A DNA stretch of 64,000 bases from positions 99,924,489 to 99,988,488 of the forward strand of contig CM077025.1 of assembly GCA_039090855.1 (NCBI GenBank). The letters run 5' to 3'. The position numbers and the translations under genes are program-made. The notes under the pieces were generated by a model. That model did not search any database. It was not told the DNA's origin and saw only the letters and a program-made list of their open reading frames with translations. Source of the stretch: Macrothele yani (taxonomy: Eukaryota; Arthropoda; Arachnida; Araneae; Macrothelidae). Below, in pieces: positions 45,429 through 55,670 of this stretch. Within the stretch, counting starts at the first letter, position 1. Each line of letters opens with the position of its first letter.

Positions 45429-46968
45429 CACTGCTGGACAATTGCTAAGGACGGATCATAAACGGCTATATAGCGCATAAAAAAGTAAGTGTGGTTGGAT
45501 GCCAAGTGAAATAAACAAATGTCAGAATGCCAGGACATTACAAGAAAGACAATTTATTGTGCTCTGAAATCCAGAGGGCTTCGGAACGTGTTCAATGGAC
45601 AAACAGGCCATTTTGTGCAGAATATGTAAACGTGGAAAAACTGCAATTACCGTCCTCAGGCTTTCCGGCGTAAGATGTCAATACGGGATATGGCCACCAT
45701 GGAGGGCGATGCAAGATTCCACACATCGTGTCATGCTTTTCACAACATTATCAAGCAGCTGTTGGGGTAATTTATCCCATTCCTTTGTCAGTGCACGGAT
45801 GAGGGTGTCCTTGTTTATTGGAGGGCATTGGCGACCAGCAAGACTCCTCCACAATGCATCCCACACATTTTCAATGGGATTCAGATCTGGAGAACGTCCT
45901 GGCTATATGAGGCGTTGAATATCCTCGCTCTCAAGACACTCCTGGACAGCGACTGTTCGATGACATGTTGCGTTGTTGTCCATGAAAATGAATCTATCAC
46001 CGACAGCACAACGGAACATGCGAACATGAGGTAGCAGAACATCATTAATGTATCGTTGGCCAGTCATAGTCCCAGTTGGAAGCACATAGAGGGACGTACG
46101 GCCATTGATTATGATTCCAGCCCATACCATGACACTACATGTCGGATATCGGTCCCTTTCCTGTATGTTTGCTGGACAATATGCAGTACTACTATCACGC
46201 CAGATCAGTTGTAGTCGACAATCAGACGATATACTGTATCTACTCTCATCTGAGAAGAGGACAGCAGACCAGTCATTATCAGTCCAATTGCGATGTTGAT
46301 GGCACCATTGCAAACGGGCGGTACAGGGACGTCTGAACAATGGGATGCACACAACGGGACGGCGGGCGTATAGTCCTCCTTCATGCAAATGTCTGGCGAC
46401 AGTTTTTCGGGAGATCCGCTTGCCAGTAGCAGCCATAAACTGATTTGCTACCTCACTAGCTGTGCTGCGCCGGTGTCCTTTTGTTGATAGCACTATGTAC
46501 CGATCTTCTGCAGGTGTCGTACTGCGAACACGACCTCCCCGTGATGTTTGCTACACTCTCCATTTGTTTGAAATGATTTCCAAAGCCTTGAAACAACACT
46601 GTGGCTGACGTCGAACTCCCTGGCAACATCTGTTATTTTTCGCCCTTCTTCAATCTTGCCAATAATACGGCCACGCGTAAAATCATCTAAGTGATGTTGG
46701 GAAAACATACTAACAATTGCAAGTTCGTCAATTGATTCTTTCCTTTTCACCTTTGCGTTTGAACAACAACGGTCAATACGCGTCAAATCCTTTATATCTC
46801 TTATCAGCGCTATGACGTCACGAACAAGTTCGGCAATCCAAAATTTGCATACGCACAACACGTCTTACTGTATCACGCACTTATGCTAATTTCCACATTT
46901 TGCTGTCTTCCATTTTATGGTTGCTATCGTTGCTATTGTCATCCGTCCTTAGCAATTGTCCGGCAGTG
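45429..46968. mobile_element. Tc1-like element inserted in PLE-A2
   Basis: TIRs: CACTGCTGGACAATTGCTAA on the left and, inverted, CACTGCCGGACAATTGCTAA on the right, about 30 bp. Each is next to TA (45427-45428 and 46969-46970). Deleting it rejoins PLE sequence as found unbroken in A1 (43070-43100). Length and single minus-strand transposase fit Tc1. The ACACTGCCGG terminus is shared with the element at 55569-57338. Confidence 0.94.
45678..46708 (-). pseudogene. Tc1 transposase, catalytic Asp mutated
   Basis: From Met 46708: MFSQHHLDDFTRGRIIGKIE and DVSHSVVSRLWKSFQ (HTH), a one-base shift at about 46540, GRVRSTTPAEDRYIV, KRISRKTVARHLHEGGLYAR, first Asp WSAVLFSDESRYS, SVMVWAGIIINGR. The second catalytic site reads FIFMDNNATCH, where families have DDN, so the Asp is Asn. 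A TAG replaces Trp before PGRSPDLNPIENVWD (third site, Glu; 34 residues from the second). The C-terminus CIALHGGHIPY ends at 45678. Otherwise well preserved, so a fairly recent insertion. Confidence 0.95.
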
Positions 46969-46970
46969 TA

Positions 46971-47880
46971 CAAAGGTTACTGTCGAAAAAGAAATTGATA
47001 ACAAACTCAGCTTTCTTGATATCACTTTATTTCGTAACATTAATAAGAACTGCATAGAAACATCAGTATTCAGGAAAGATACACATATTCCGGCAATAAT
47101 TCCTTACGGGTCTTCACATCCATGGAGATATAAAACAGCAGCCTTTGTAGTTTTCATTAGAAGAGCCATTAATATGTCATCTTCGAAAGAGGATGAAGAA
47201 AATGAGATTAAATGGATTGAATCGATTGCCCAAGAGTTTGGATATAATAAACGCTTGGTAAGATCAATGTATGCAAATGTTAAAAAACAAAGTGAAGAAT
47301 AAGAAACCAGTAATTATGGAAACTGAAAATAAATGTTTTATAAAATTTCCATACTTACCACCCGTGACTGATATCCTTAAAAAGGAGTGTGTTGATTACA
47401 ATATTAAGTTGGCAGAGACGGTAATTGACAATGGGAAATTACTGACTGCCAATAACACTTCCATCCTGGAAAGTTCAGGTATATATTCTCTATTCCAACG
47501 ATTAACAAAGAGGGAGTACAAATGAAATCATACATAGGCAGCACCAAAAGATAATTACAATGCAAGTTGAACGAACATATTTCAAATTGGTGCAAAGGGG
47601 AGATGAAGATGTCTCTGATGCAGTATCGTTCTGAAAATAATTTTTCACCAGACTGGTCAAATATCAAATTAATAACATCACATAAAAAATACGACCAGCA
47701 GTTTATTTTAGAAGCAGTTGTAATCGAAAAATAGAAATTGTAACAATAATGTACCGGTTGAATTACCAGACGCCTGGAAGTACTTGATAGAAATTGAAGA
47801 GAAAATGAAGAAACGTTATAATAATAAAAGAAAGAAAATACAAAAGACCCAAAAGATAATAAGTCCTTGATCTCACCATA
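46971..47880 (+). pseudogene. PLE-A2 linker and GIY-YIG endonuclease
   Basis: Coding resumes after the Tc1 with VTVEKEIDNKLSFLDITLFR, then NKNCIETSVFRKDTHIPAII. KKPVIMETENKCFIKFP follows a shift near 47283, and the nuclease region SSGIYS then another shift, KSYIGSTKR, LNEHISNWCKGEMKMS and FSPDWSNIKLITSHKK. Towards 47770-47870 comes the protein tail. GIY and YIG are both readable here, unlike A1 where YIG is NIG. Stops at 47551 and elsewhere make it dead. Confidence 0.88.
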
Positions 47881-48015
47881 GATGACGCCATGGATGTTGT
47901 GTTCTTGTGATCCCAGGATACTTTGCATTTAGAAGACCAAGGGTGTGTCCTCCATGTCTGACGAGTTCGACATTGATGTGTGCACGTTTGTAGGATGAAG
48001 AAGCACTGTTGGAAG

Positions 48016-48058
48016 TACCACTGATGATAGCATGAAACTTGCAGAAACCAGTCTGGTG
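48016..48058 (+). ncRNA. Hammerhead ribozyme candidate, PLE-A2
   Basis: The paralogue of the A1 motif: ACCA, CUGAUGA, helix II (UAGC-loop-GCA), GAAA, CCAGUC, UGGU. The core is intact. One G-to-A change breaks the CCGG self-complementarity of helix III, and the inner base of helix II differs from A1. It is placed between the protein end and the pogo insertion, on the sense strand of the element. Confidence 0.55.
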
Positions 48059-48350
48059 ATGTAGTTTGATGACTGTGACTGTCCATCTGCTTTTAATTAA
48101 TTTTAATCTTGGTTCCATTTTAGGTTGTTATGTCTTTGTTTGTCTTGTGGTTGTTTGTAGTGTCTTGTTTTAATTCTGACATCATCCAGTGGGCCCGCAT
48201 ATTTTATCACACGTACGATTTCACCACCGGCGTTCCTGGATGTTGAAAGAAAGAGGAATATTTGACTAGGCCTACACTGAGCATTGGCAGTGGATGGTTT
48301 TGGGACATACTCATTGGCATCAAAGATAGAGCACTTCACTTTTTTATATA

Positions 48351-50418
48351 CAGTCACGCCCGTTTGTAATGAAGTCGTTAATAACAAATTTACGGTTATA
48401 GCGTAGGAACGGCCATTCCCCTTGATTTAGGTAGAAAAACACATGGTAAATTATTTATTTATAACGAAGTCAAAATTTCCAGTTACAGATTTAACGAAGT
48501 GTTGCATATCCTTTAACGTGCTTCCCAAAATTGAAAATAAACTGACGAATGCCTTAAAAACAAAGCAGATTTTTGCAAAAAGACATTACAAGAAGATTAC
48601 ATACAAACACAAAAACAAAGCAAGGTTTTCCCACTCTTCATGAGTCTCTCTAACTAACTGACGCCAAAGAAACAACCAATCAACAACAGGAGCAGAAGCT
48701 GGGGTCGAAGTTCAACAATCCTAGCGGTGGCTACTTCTTATTGGTCGTGACCCTCGGCTTTCCCACAAGGAATGATACGTTTCCCGAGGTCGCTACTATA
48801 GAAATCCAGCTCCGCTGGCTACATTGACTCGGAGTACAGCATAGCGTGTGTGAAATTTTGGGATGTCTCAAAAGCGTAAAGTGCTAACTTTGGAGGCGAA
48901 AGGGGGCATAATAAGGAAATATGATGGAGGCCAAGAAAACGGAGGTGGCTAAAGATGGAGTTAGCGAAATCTGAAGGTGCCGCAAATCGGAAGAAGGTAC
49001 GCCCGGCTCTCTACCCGGATGTAGAAGATGCCCTATTTCACTGGTTTACAGCTGCGAGGGCCCAAAACTTGCCAGTGAGTGGCCCAATAATCCAAGGAAA
49101 AGCTAGAGATCTGGGCTTGGCTTTGGGGTATGATAACTTTAATCCGGGAACTGGCTGGTTACAAAGATTTAAAAACCGTCACAACATTACTTGCAAAACT
49201 GTGATTGGAGAGTCTGGAGAAGCAGACGTAGCTGCAATGAATGACTGGATAACAAATAAGATGGACCACATACTTACAGATTATGCAAGGTCAGACATTT
49301 ACAATGCTGATGAAACAGGACTTTTTTTTATCAGATGCTGCCATCTAAGACAATGGACATTCGTGGAAACAAGTGCGAAGGTGGAAAGGCAAGTAAACAA
49401 CGTATCACAGTGATGCTTTGTGTTAACATGGATGGTAGCAACAAACGAAAACCTTTGATTATAGACAAGTCTGTCAAAGCCAAGATGTTTTAAAGGAGTG
49501 GATATGTCATCACTTCCTATCATGTACTGCAGCAACAGAACAGCTTGGATGACCCAAACAAATGTTTCGTTAGTGGCTTGTCGTGTTTGACAGCGATATG
49601 GCAGCAAAGCATCGGAAAATCTTGTTGCTAGTGGACAATTGTTCAGCACACAATGTTGCTCCTGCATTGACAGCAGTGAAATTGGTATTTTTACCTCCCA
49701 ATACAACATCCAAATTGCAGCCTCAGGACCAAGGCATAATTGCAAATTTCAAAAGCATTTACAGGCGGTTTATTGTTGAACGCCGCCTCTTAAATTTAGA
49801 CAAAGGGTCCGATATGAAAATCGACATACGAATGGCTACTGACTTTGTTCGCCGTGCATGAAATATGGTAACCCCACTGATGATACAAAATTGCTTCCGA
49901 AAAGCAGGCTTTCCCCAAGAGCTAACAATGAAGAAATGAAACACTCCAGTATTTTTGTACTGCTGACGATGACGTTGTTGTAAGCCTACTTCTAACAGAT
50001 GCTGAGATCCTGGATCAAATTCAAGGGCAGTTAACTGACATTTCGTGCTCTGACAATGAGGAAGAGGATGCAACTATCGGACAGACAGTATCGGCTGCAT
50101 CAGCAGTATCTTCATTGGACAATGTAGCTAGATTTTTGATGTCACATAACAGGCACACTAGTAGTGAAGCAGAAAAACTAGACTACATAGAAAAATTAAT
50201 AATGTCATGGGCTGAAAAAAGAAGCAAAGTTCTTTAGATTCAGGGATATATTAAAAAAGTAAGTCTCTACAATGAGTTTTCTTGTATTTATGAACTATGT
50301 ACATACGCACTTCGTATTATATATACGTATTATAGTTACTGCATATACGTACAGCATTTTTTTTTATAACGAAGTTTTCTCCAGGTCCCTTGGACTTCGT
50401 TATAAATGGGCGCGACTG
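48351..50418. mobile_element. pogo/Tigger-type element inserted in PLE-A2
   Basis: TIRs: CAGTCACGCCCGTTTGTAA on the left and, inverted, CAGTCGCGCCCATTTATAA on the right. They are flanked by TA (48349-48350 and 50419-50420). A1 provides the empty site: at about 34640-34680 the corresponding sequence runs on without interruption. TAACGAAGTC repeats lie just inside both ends. Two kb with one plus-strand transposase. Confidence 0.94.
48863..50237 (+). pseudogene. Tigger-like transposase (CENP-B HTH, DDE), frameshifted
   Basis: From ATG 48863: MSQKRKVLTLEAKGGIIRKY (CENP-B N-terminal HTH), then a broken link and RPALYPDVEDALFHWFTAAR, IQGKARDLGLALGYDNF, GWLQRFKNRHNI (Tc5-type HTH). The first Asp is in IYNADETGLF. 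After shifts come KQRITVMLCVNMDGSNKRK and KILLLVDNCSAHN (second Asp). LPPNTTSKLQPQDQGIIANF has the third Asp, 30 residues after the second, as in pogo. The tail ends at 50237 (TAG). The catalytic triad is intact; two or three frameshifts and a stop at 49491 inactivate it. Confidence 0.92.
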
Positions 50419-50420
50419 TA

Positions 50421-50570
50421 TATGTAATTCGGAGTGAGCTGCTTGGTATGTCGATATGAATAACTTTTACGACACATTATATATGTTGGACGTCACGTCG
50501 GACAGCTATATTTACACCAACAATAACGCGATGAACAGTAAATGTTAAACGTTTATGCGTTAATATAGTA
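50421..50570 (+). repeat. PLE-A2 3' terminal region
   Basis: Continuation of A2 after the pogo insertion: GAGCTGCTTGGTATGTCGAT and GTTGGACGTCACGTCGGA, as in A1 (inverted, 33700-33826 and 34554-34645). It then merges into the pLTR-like sequence that also opens A2 at 43703 and ends at the 14-bp flanking repeat. Confidence 0.8.
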
Positions 50571-50584
50571 ATACTTCAAGAGCT

Positions 50585-51520
50585 ACGTATTTCAAAGTTA
50601 AGGTAAGCAAAAAAGTACTATCAGTTCACGTTCCGAACACACTAACAGCAAGAGAACCACGAAACTTTTTAGGCACGTAGGGTCATGGCCAAATTTTTGC
50701 ACCACGTCACCCTTTTTCTTGAATTTCAATTTAGTTTATGAGAAATTAAACTTTTAAATTTCACAAAATTATCTATTTCGTGATGAGATTCATTTTAAAA
50801 AACGGATATATGGCAAACTATGAATCATAATGCATTGCAATTTTTACTGCAAAAACTCACAACTATCACCCCCCCCCCTTTTTTTAAATTAAAAAATCAT
50901 TTTCTGATTTTAAGCATTTTTTAAAGATGCAAAGGAAAGGAACGAACAGCTTCCTCTGTCTTCAACAGTAACCACACAGGAAAGTTTTGGCCCCGTGACC
51001 TGCTGCCATGGTGACGCAGCTAATTTTAGCACTCTCCTTTCATTGGGTGAAAGGACAGGCTACAATCAAACTGGCAATGACACAGCGATACTTTTAAAGT
51101 TTGGCATTTTCCACCGGGATAAAATAAAATAAAAATGGTGGCTATGGAACATTTCTCTGCTTGAAATTTTTGCAAATTGTTTGACCACTTCTCAATATTT
51201 TTTGGAGTGAAAAAAAAAAAGTATATATATTCTATTTGAAATGCTGTAAGAAGTGGAATGATACTACTTGCCAAACAAATTTACTTAAATCACATTACAG
51301 ATCCCCTCTCATTTGCATTACCTGAAGTGTTTATAACATGTTGACAAAGATTGAGTTACATGAAAGAATTAAAAAGCATACAAAAACTTTGATATACTCT
51401 TGTGGCAAACCACGAAATAAACTCAATCTCATATCAACATTTTTGTTATCAAGCTTCATATGTAATATATTTAACCAAGATTCTTCTTCACACATAATGA
51501 CACCTCATTCACAAACTTAC
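50585..51520. other. Intron; possible small MITE
   Basis: GGGTCATGGCCAAATTTTT (50669) and, inverted, AGGTCACGGGGCCAAAAC (about 51003) could be TIRs of a 330-bp MITE. No target duplication was convincing. The rest is AT-rich intron without recognisable features. Confidence 0.35.
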
Positions 51521-51692
51521 CTCTCTTCTGCACGGGCTTTCCTTTCTTCTCTTTGACGGGCAAACTTGATTTCATCTTTGGAGATTTTTATTCCCCTTTT
51601 CTTGCAGCAACAATAACAACACACACAAATGATGGTTAAGAGCACAATACCAACCAAGATGCCCACCAAAATCATCAAAATTTTAAAGCTCA
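51521..51692 (-). CDS. PTTG1IP: PTTG1IP-like protein, transmembrane exon
   Basis: A TTTTCCAG acceptor (complement of 51693-51700) and GTAAG donor frame 172 bp. The reading is SFKILMILVGILVGIVLLTI, a hydrophobic helix of about 20 residues, then CVCCYCCCKKRG, a Cys cluster with basic residues. KDEIKFARQREERKARAEER, a charged coil, follows. Vertebrate PTTG1IP has exactly this order: membrane helix, run of cysteines, RR/KR, then an Arg/Glu-rich tail. It is a single-pass protein that binds PTTG1/securin in vertebrates. The extracellular PSI-like Cys domain should be in upstream exons, which I could not find before base 64000. Confidence 0.9.
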
Positions 51693-51914
51693 CTGGAAAA
51701 GAAAAAAAAAGAAAAAGCTGAACAGAGCATTTCTGATAAAACCGTTGACAACAAGAACTGAAGATAACTCAGATAACTTGTCTAAAAGATTTTTGCAGTT
51801 AAAAGTTAATTAGGATACAGTTTAATGCACTAAAGAGATACCACAATTTGTAATTACCTCACATATTGGACACATGTCCGATATTGTATGGTTTAAATTA
51901 ACGTGCAAAATGTA
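51693..51914. other. Intron, nothing recognised
   Basis: Short AT-rich stretch upstream (minus-strand sense) of the transmembrane exon, including its polypyrimidine tract. Confidence 0.5.
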
Positions 51915-53205
51915 ATAACACATTTATGGGCAACTTATTATTTCATGGTCTTGCTCCCATTTGACATTTCCAGCATGTGATTTGTGAGCAGAATGTCGCT
52001 TGTTTCAAGAGGTAGCATGGAGCTCTTCACTTTTGTTGGCTGAAGTCATTCACTTTATTCATTCAATTCTTGGTCGCATGGGATTGTCCCCCCCCTCCTT
52101 CCGAAGGCATCATGTAGTAATCTTCAAGTACTTCATTTTTTTTTACCAACACGTAGTCACGTCAAAAATGCTCGCTACACACACTTGCAGTCTTATTTAC
52201 ATATCACACTAAAAAAACATTGTTTTTTTCATACATGTATACCACACATTCATACCTTTCATTACACTATATATAACCACAATTGCTCAACTACCTCACT
52301 ATATACATATATACAATAGGTGTTTCCACCTTGGTTAACTACATCGATATTTTATACTCCAGCCTTAAACTTGCATACATTTCATGGCCTATGTAAAATG
52401 GCTTTGCATAAAGAGCTCACCCATGCTGCACTCCACCTTCAGCAACATCCCAACCCTAGCACTTTTTGTAGCAACCTGCTACCATCATCAGGGGGAACGG
52501 AAATTATGACTGCTACTCACGGTATCCTGACAGCAAGTGAGTGACTCTTTCGGGGCAATATCCATTCTCGAAGCTTTGTTCTCTTGGCAGCTGTGGCGCC
52601 CTCTTTTGTTGGTTTTAGATTTTTTTAAATTTCTGTTTTTCTGTTCCACTCTTATTAAATTCTTCTAGTTGTTGTTAGACATTGCATTTGGATCATTATG
52701 GTTACATACTGAAGCTCTATTTTTTTCAATTAACACGGATTCTGCCATCCTGAGGTGTCTTTCAGATTTACACCTTTTTATTATCTCAATCTTGTCAAAA
52801 TATGGAAATTCCTGATTAGCTATGCAGTATTGAATGAGTGCTGTCTTTTCTTCTTTTTCTGCCAATTTTTTATATGTTGTTTCAGCCTGTGTTTTAATTT
52901 ATTTTTAGTGCTGCCTATATATGACATTAGAGGACTTGCTGTAATATGAATTGAGTACACACCAGCTTTCTCTAAATTGCTGATATTGCCATTATTTTTT
53001 AACATCAAGTTCTTGATGGTACTAACTTTGCTTCCAATTTGGACATCATATTTTTTACAAATCTTATTAATTTCAGTTGTCACACCTCTGACATATGGGA
53101 AACCATTCACATATTTGACTTGTTTTTTTTTTAGTTGCTATAGCATTATTACTCATTTTATTTTGTACTTCAAGATTTCAGTTTTTTATTAATTGTCTAG
53201 GATAT
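51915..53205 (-). mobile_element. PLE family B, inverted partial copy
   Basis: Reverse complement of 53560-55095, covering the linker end, GIY-YIG region and 3' end: AGVYSIHITASPLMSYIGST, KHRLKQHIKNWQKKKK (52820-53110), then KTALIQYCIANQEFPYFDKI and ERHLRMAESVLIEKNRASVC (52665-52865). No RT domain. It joins the plus copy at about 53205 with a short duplicated sequence. It lacks the SINE present in the other arm. Inactive. Confidence 0.9.
52446..52500 (-). ncRNA. Mutated hammerhead-like motif, PLE-B inverted copy
   Basis: Same layout as 54271-54324 (CUGAUGA, GUAGC...GCUAC stem) but the GAAA core reads AAAA, so it should not cleave. Confidence 0.4.
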
Positions 53206-53219
53206 TTTTTTATTAATTG

Positions 53220-54255
53220 TCTACTGTACATATGTGGACAATATTTTCATTTTGTCAAGGTTGAATGAGGAAGAAATAAAACAACTGGCCAAAAACTACA
53301 GCGCTTTGTATCCAACAATTGAACTTACTGTAGAAATGGAAGAACAAAATGCAATAGCCTTTTTGGATGTGCAAGTAATTGCAATACAGAGTGTACCGAA
53401 AGAATTCATATGTTCCAGTATTAATTCCTTTCAATTCAGCACACCCTTATACCCAAAAATGTAATAGTTTAAAAACATTTATTAAGAGATCATATACACA
53501 TTCTGCAAATAATCAGTTTATTAATGAAGAAATTGAATTCATAAAAAAAATGCTGATAGTTTTGTTTATCCTAGACAATTAATAAAAAAATGGAATCTTG
53601 AAGTACAAAATAAAATGAGTAATAATTCTATAGCAACAAAAAAAAAAAAAATCAAATATGTGAATGGTTTCCCATATGTCAGAGGTGTGACAACTGAAAT
53701 TAATAAGATTTGTAAAAAAATATGATGTCCAAATTGGAAGCAAAGTTAGTACCATCAAGAACTTGATGTTAAAAAATAATGGCAATATCAGCAAGTTAGA
53801 GAAAGCTGGTGTGTACTCAATTCCTATTACAGCAAGTCCTCCAATGTTGTACATAGGCAGCACTAAAAAATAAATTAAAACACAGACTGAAACAACATAT
53901 AAAAAATTGGCAGAAAAAAGAAGAAAAGACAGCACTCATTCAATACTGCCTAGTTAATCAGGAATTTCCAAAGTTTGACAAGATTGAGATAATAAAAAGG
54001 TGTAAATCTGAAAGACATCTCAGGATGGCAGAATCCGTGTTAATTGAAAAAAATAGAGCTTCAGTATGTAACCATAATGATCCAAATGTAATGTCTAACA
54101 ACTGGAAAAATTTAATAAGAGTAGAACAGAAAAACAGAAATATTACAAAATTTAAATCTAAAACAAAAGAGGGCGCCACAGCTGCCAAGAGAACAAAGCT
54201 TCGAGAATGGATATTGCCACGAAAGGGTCACTCACTTGCTCTCAGGATACCATGA
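53220..54255 (+). pseudogene. PLE-B RT C-terminus, linker and GIY-YIG relic
   Basis: It begins YVDNIFILSRLNEEEIKQLA, where motif C has Asp-Asn instead of Asp-Asp, so catalysis is lost. It continues NYSALYPTIELTVEMEEQNA and IAFLDVQV, with shifts near 53390. The region matching CKKYDVQIGSKVSTIKNLML (53712 onwards) is next, then a frameshifted AGVYS...IGS nuclease. LKHRLKQHIKNWQKK, KSERHLRMAESVLIEKNRAS and REWILPRKGHSLALRIP end at 54255. Multiple shifts and stops; 5'-truncated. Confidence 0.88.
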
Positions 54256-54270
54256 GTAGCAGTCATAATT

Positions 54271-54324
54271 TCCATTCCCCCTGATGATGGTAGCGGGTTG
54301 CTACAGAAAGTGCTAGGGTTGGGA
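54271..54324 (+). ncRNA. Hammerhead-like motif, PLE-B
   Basis: CCCC, CUGAUGA, a stem (GGUAGC-GGGUU-GCUAC), A, GAAA, GUGCUA, GGGU. AGUGCU gives a 2-bp helix III, and a UA cleavage context is possible, with C/G-rich helix I. It lies just past the protein end, as in family A. Helix I is short and a closing base is odd, so this is less certain than the family A motif. Confidence 0.45.
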
Positions 54325-54421
54325 TGTTGCTGAAGGTGGAGTGCGGCATGGGTGAGCTCTTTATACGAAGCCATTTTACAGATGTCATGAGATGTATGCA
54401 AGTTGAAGGCTGGAGTATAAA

Positions 54422-54652
54422 TTTTTTTTTTTTTTTTTTTTTTGATTGGAGGTTTAACGACAACCGTGAGCAACTCAATGGGCTATAAGCAGTCGCCCGT
54501 CCCTAATTTAGAGTCACTGGTTCCAGGGAAGGGAGAGAGCCAGTGCCGTAAGACAAACACAACATCCATGCCTCACCGGGATTCGAACCCGGACCCCTTC
54601 GGACAAATGATCAGAGGCCAACGCCTTAGACCACTGCGCCACCGGGGCGGCG
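54422..54652 (-). mobile_element. tRNA-derived SINE
   Basis: Minus strand: CCCCGGTGGCGCAGTGGTCT carries the A box (TGGCGCAGTGG). About 50 nt on, GGGTTCGAATCCCGGTGAGG carries the B box (GGTTCGAATCC). A poly-A tail follows (T run 54423-54443). The 9-bp repeat GAGTATAAA (54413-54421 and 54653-54661) is the target duplication. The matching site in the inverted arm (about 52350) is empty. The length between A and B boxes suggests a long variable arm (Ser/Leu-like), but the source tRNA is not certain. Confidence 0.93.
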
Positions 54653-55095
54653 GAGTATAAAATATCGATGTAGTTAACCAAGGTGGAAACGTCTATTGTA
54701 TATATGTATATAGTGAAGTAATTGAGCAATTGTGGTTATATATAGTGTATAATGAAATGTATGAATGTGTGGTATATATGTATGACAACAAACGAGGCTT
54801 TTTTTAGTGTGATATGTAAATAAGACTGTGAATGTGTGTAGCGAGCATTTTCTGACGTGACTACGTGTTGGTAAAAAAATGAAGTACTTGAAGATTACTA
54901 CATGACGCCTTCGGAAAAGGGGGAAAAACCCTATATGACCAAGAATTGAATGAATAAAGTGAATGACTTCAGCCAACAAAAGTGAAGAGCACCATGCTAC
55001 CTCTTGAAACAAGCGACATTCTGCTCACAAATCACGTGCTGGAAATGTCAAATGGGAGCAAGACCATGAAATGGTAAGTTGCCAATAAATGTGTT

Positions 55096-55566
55096 GATAC
55101 CTCAAATAGTAATTGCAAATGAAAATATTAAAACACATAACACATAAAATTTCTCATGATCTACTTTTAACAAAATAAATGTTCATCATTTTCTTCATTT
55201 CTAGCACTCAAAAAATATAAAAACCCAAGGAAAATCAGTGTTCATTACTACGGGAAAGGTTTACACCTTAGTTCTACAAAGGCAAGGATTTTATAAACAC
55301 AGCTAAGTCTCCCAACCCAGAATTCCTTAAAGCAGCACACCTATAGCATTGCAATGAATTCATGTTTAAAATAATCATCATTTGAAGAGTTATTACCTCT
55401 TCAAGTGAAGAGTCAGAAGCCACTTAATTTTATACATATATTATTTTTTTAATTCAGTATGTAGTTATGTAATATGAAAAATAGTCATGAGGATGTCTTT
55501 AAAATTTGCTGCAATAGGAGTCTTTTTCAAGAATTTTGCAGTATTTGGGCCCAGTTCAGGTAATGA
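55096..55566. other. Upstream intron or flank, nothing recognised
   Basis: AT-rich sequence between PLE-B and the Tc1 element at 55569. Confidence 0.4.
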
Positions 55567-55670
55567 TACACTGTCGGTAAGTGAAAAAAGAACACCATTA
55601 AAAATTGCAGCTGCATCTACGAGATTTATGTCGTAGCAACAACTTGTTAAGAAACGAAAGTGATCACACA

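Larger units (their letters stand above)
33656..50570. mobile_element. Head-to-head pair of Penelope-like elements (family A) with later insertions
   Basis: Two copies of one PLE face away from a common centre at 43702/43703. A1 runs on the minus strand towards 33656, 5'-truncated; A2 runs on the plus strand, full length, to about 50570. The pair is bracketed by the 14-bp repeat ATACTTCAAGAGCT (33642-33655 and 50571-50584), of which the last eight bases are certainly target. It therefore integrated as one unit. Later insertions are 33826-34541, 35251-36096 and 36813-43018 in A1, and 45429-46968 and 48351-50418 in A2. Confidence 0.85.
29247..51520 (-). other. Intron of the PTTG1IP-like gene (22.3 kb)
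   Basis: It runs between the GTAAG donor (complement of 51516-51520) and the AG acceptor (complement of 29247-29248). Most of it is a single 17-kb nest of transposons (33656-50570) plus a hAT element and a truncated transposase. Confidence 0.8.
53206..55095 (+). mobile_element. PLE family B, plus-strand copy
   Basis: It starts inside the RT at motif C and runs through linker, GIY-YIG domain and 3' end; its last 1.5 kb is the inverse of 51915-53205. It is interrupted by a tRNA-SINE at 54422-54652. The head-to-head layout (short inverted copy plus longer copy) is as in family A. Confidence 0.9.

Noticed and set aside
47404..48118. Minus-strand ORFs of 174, 107 and 81 codons
   Set aside because: Antisense to PLE-A2 coding and terminal sequence; the similar plus-strand ORFs at 34876-35383 are their A1 counterparts and equally spurious.
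49299..49745. 148-codon minus-strand ORF
   Set aside because: Antisense shadow of the pogo transposase, whose DDE motifs are on the plus strand.
54580..54650. tRNA gene with GGTTCGAATCC box on the minus strand
   Set aside because: It is followed by a SINE body and poly-A and bracketed by a 9-bp duplication, so it is a SINE head.
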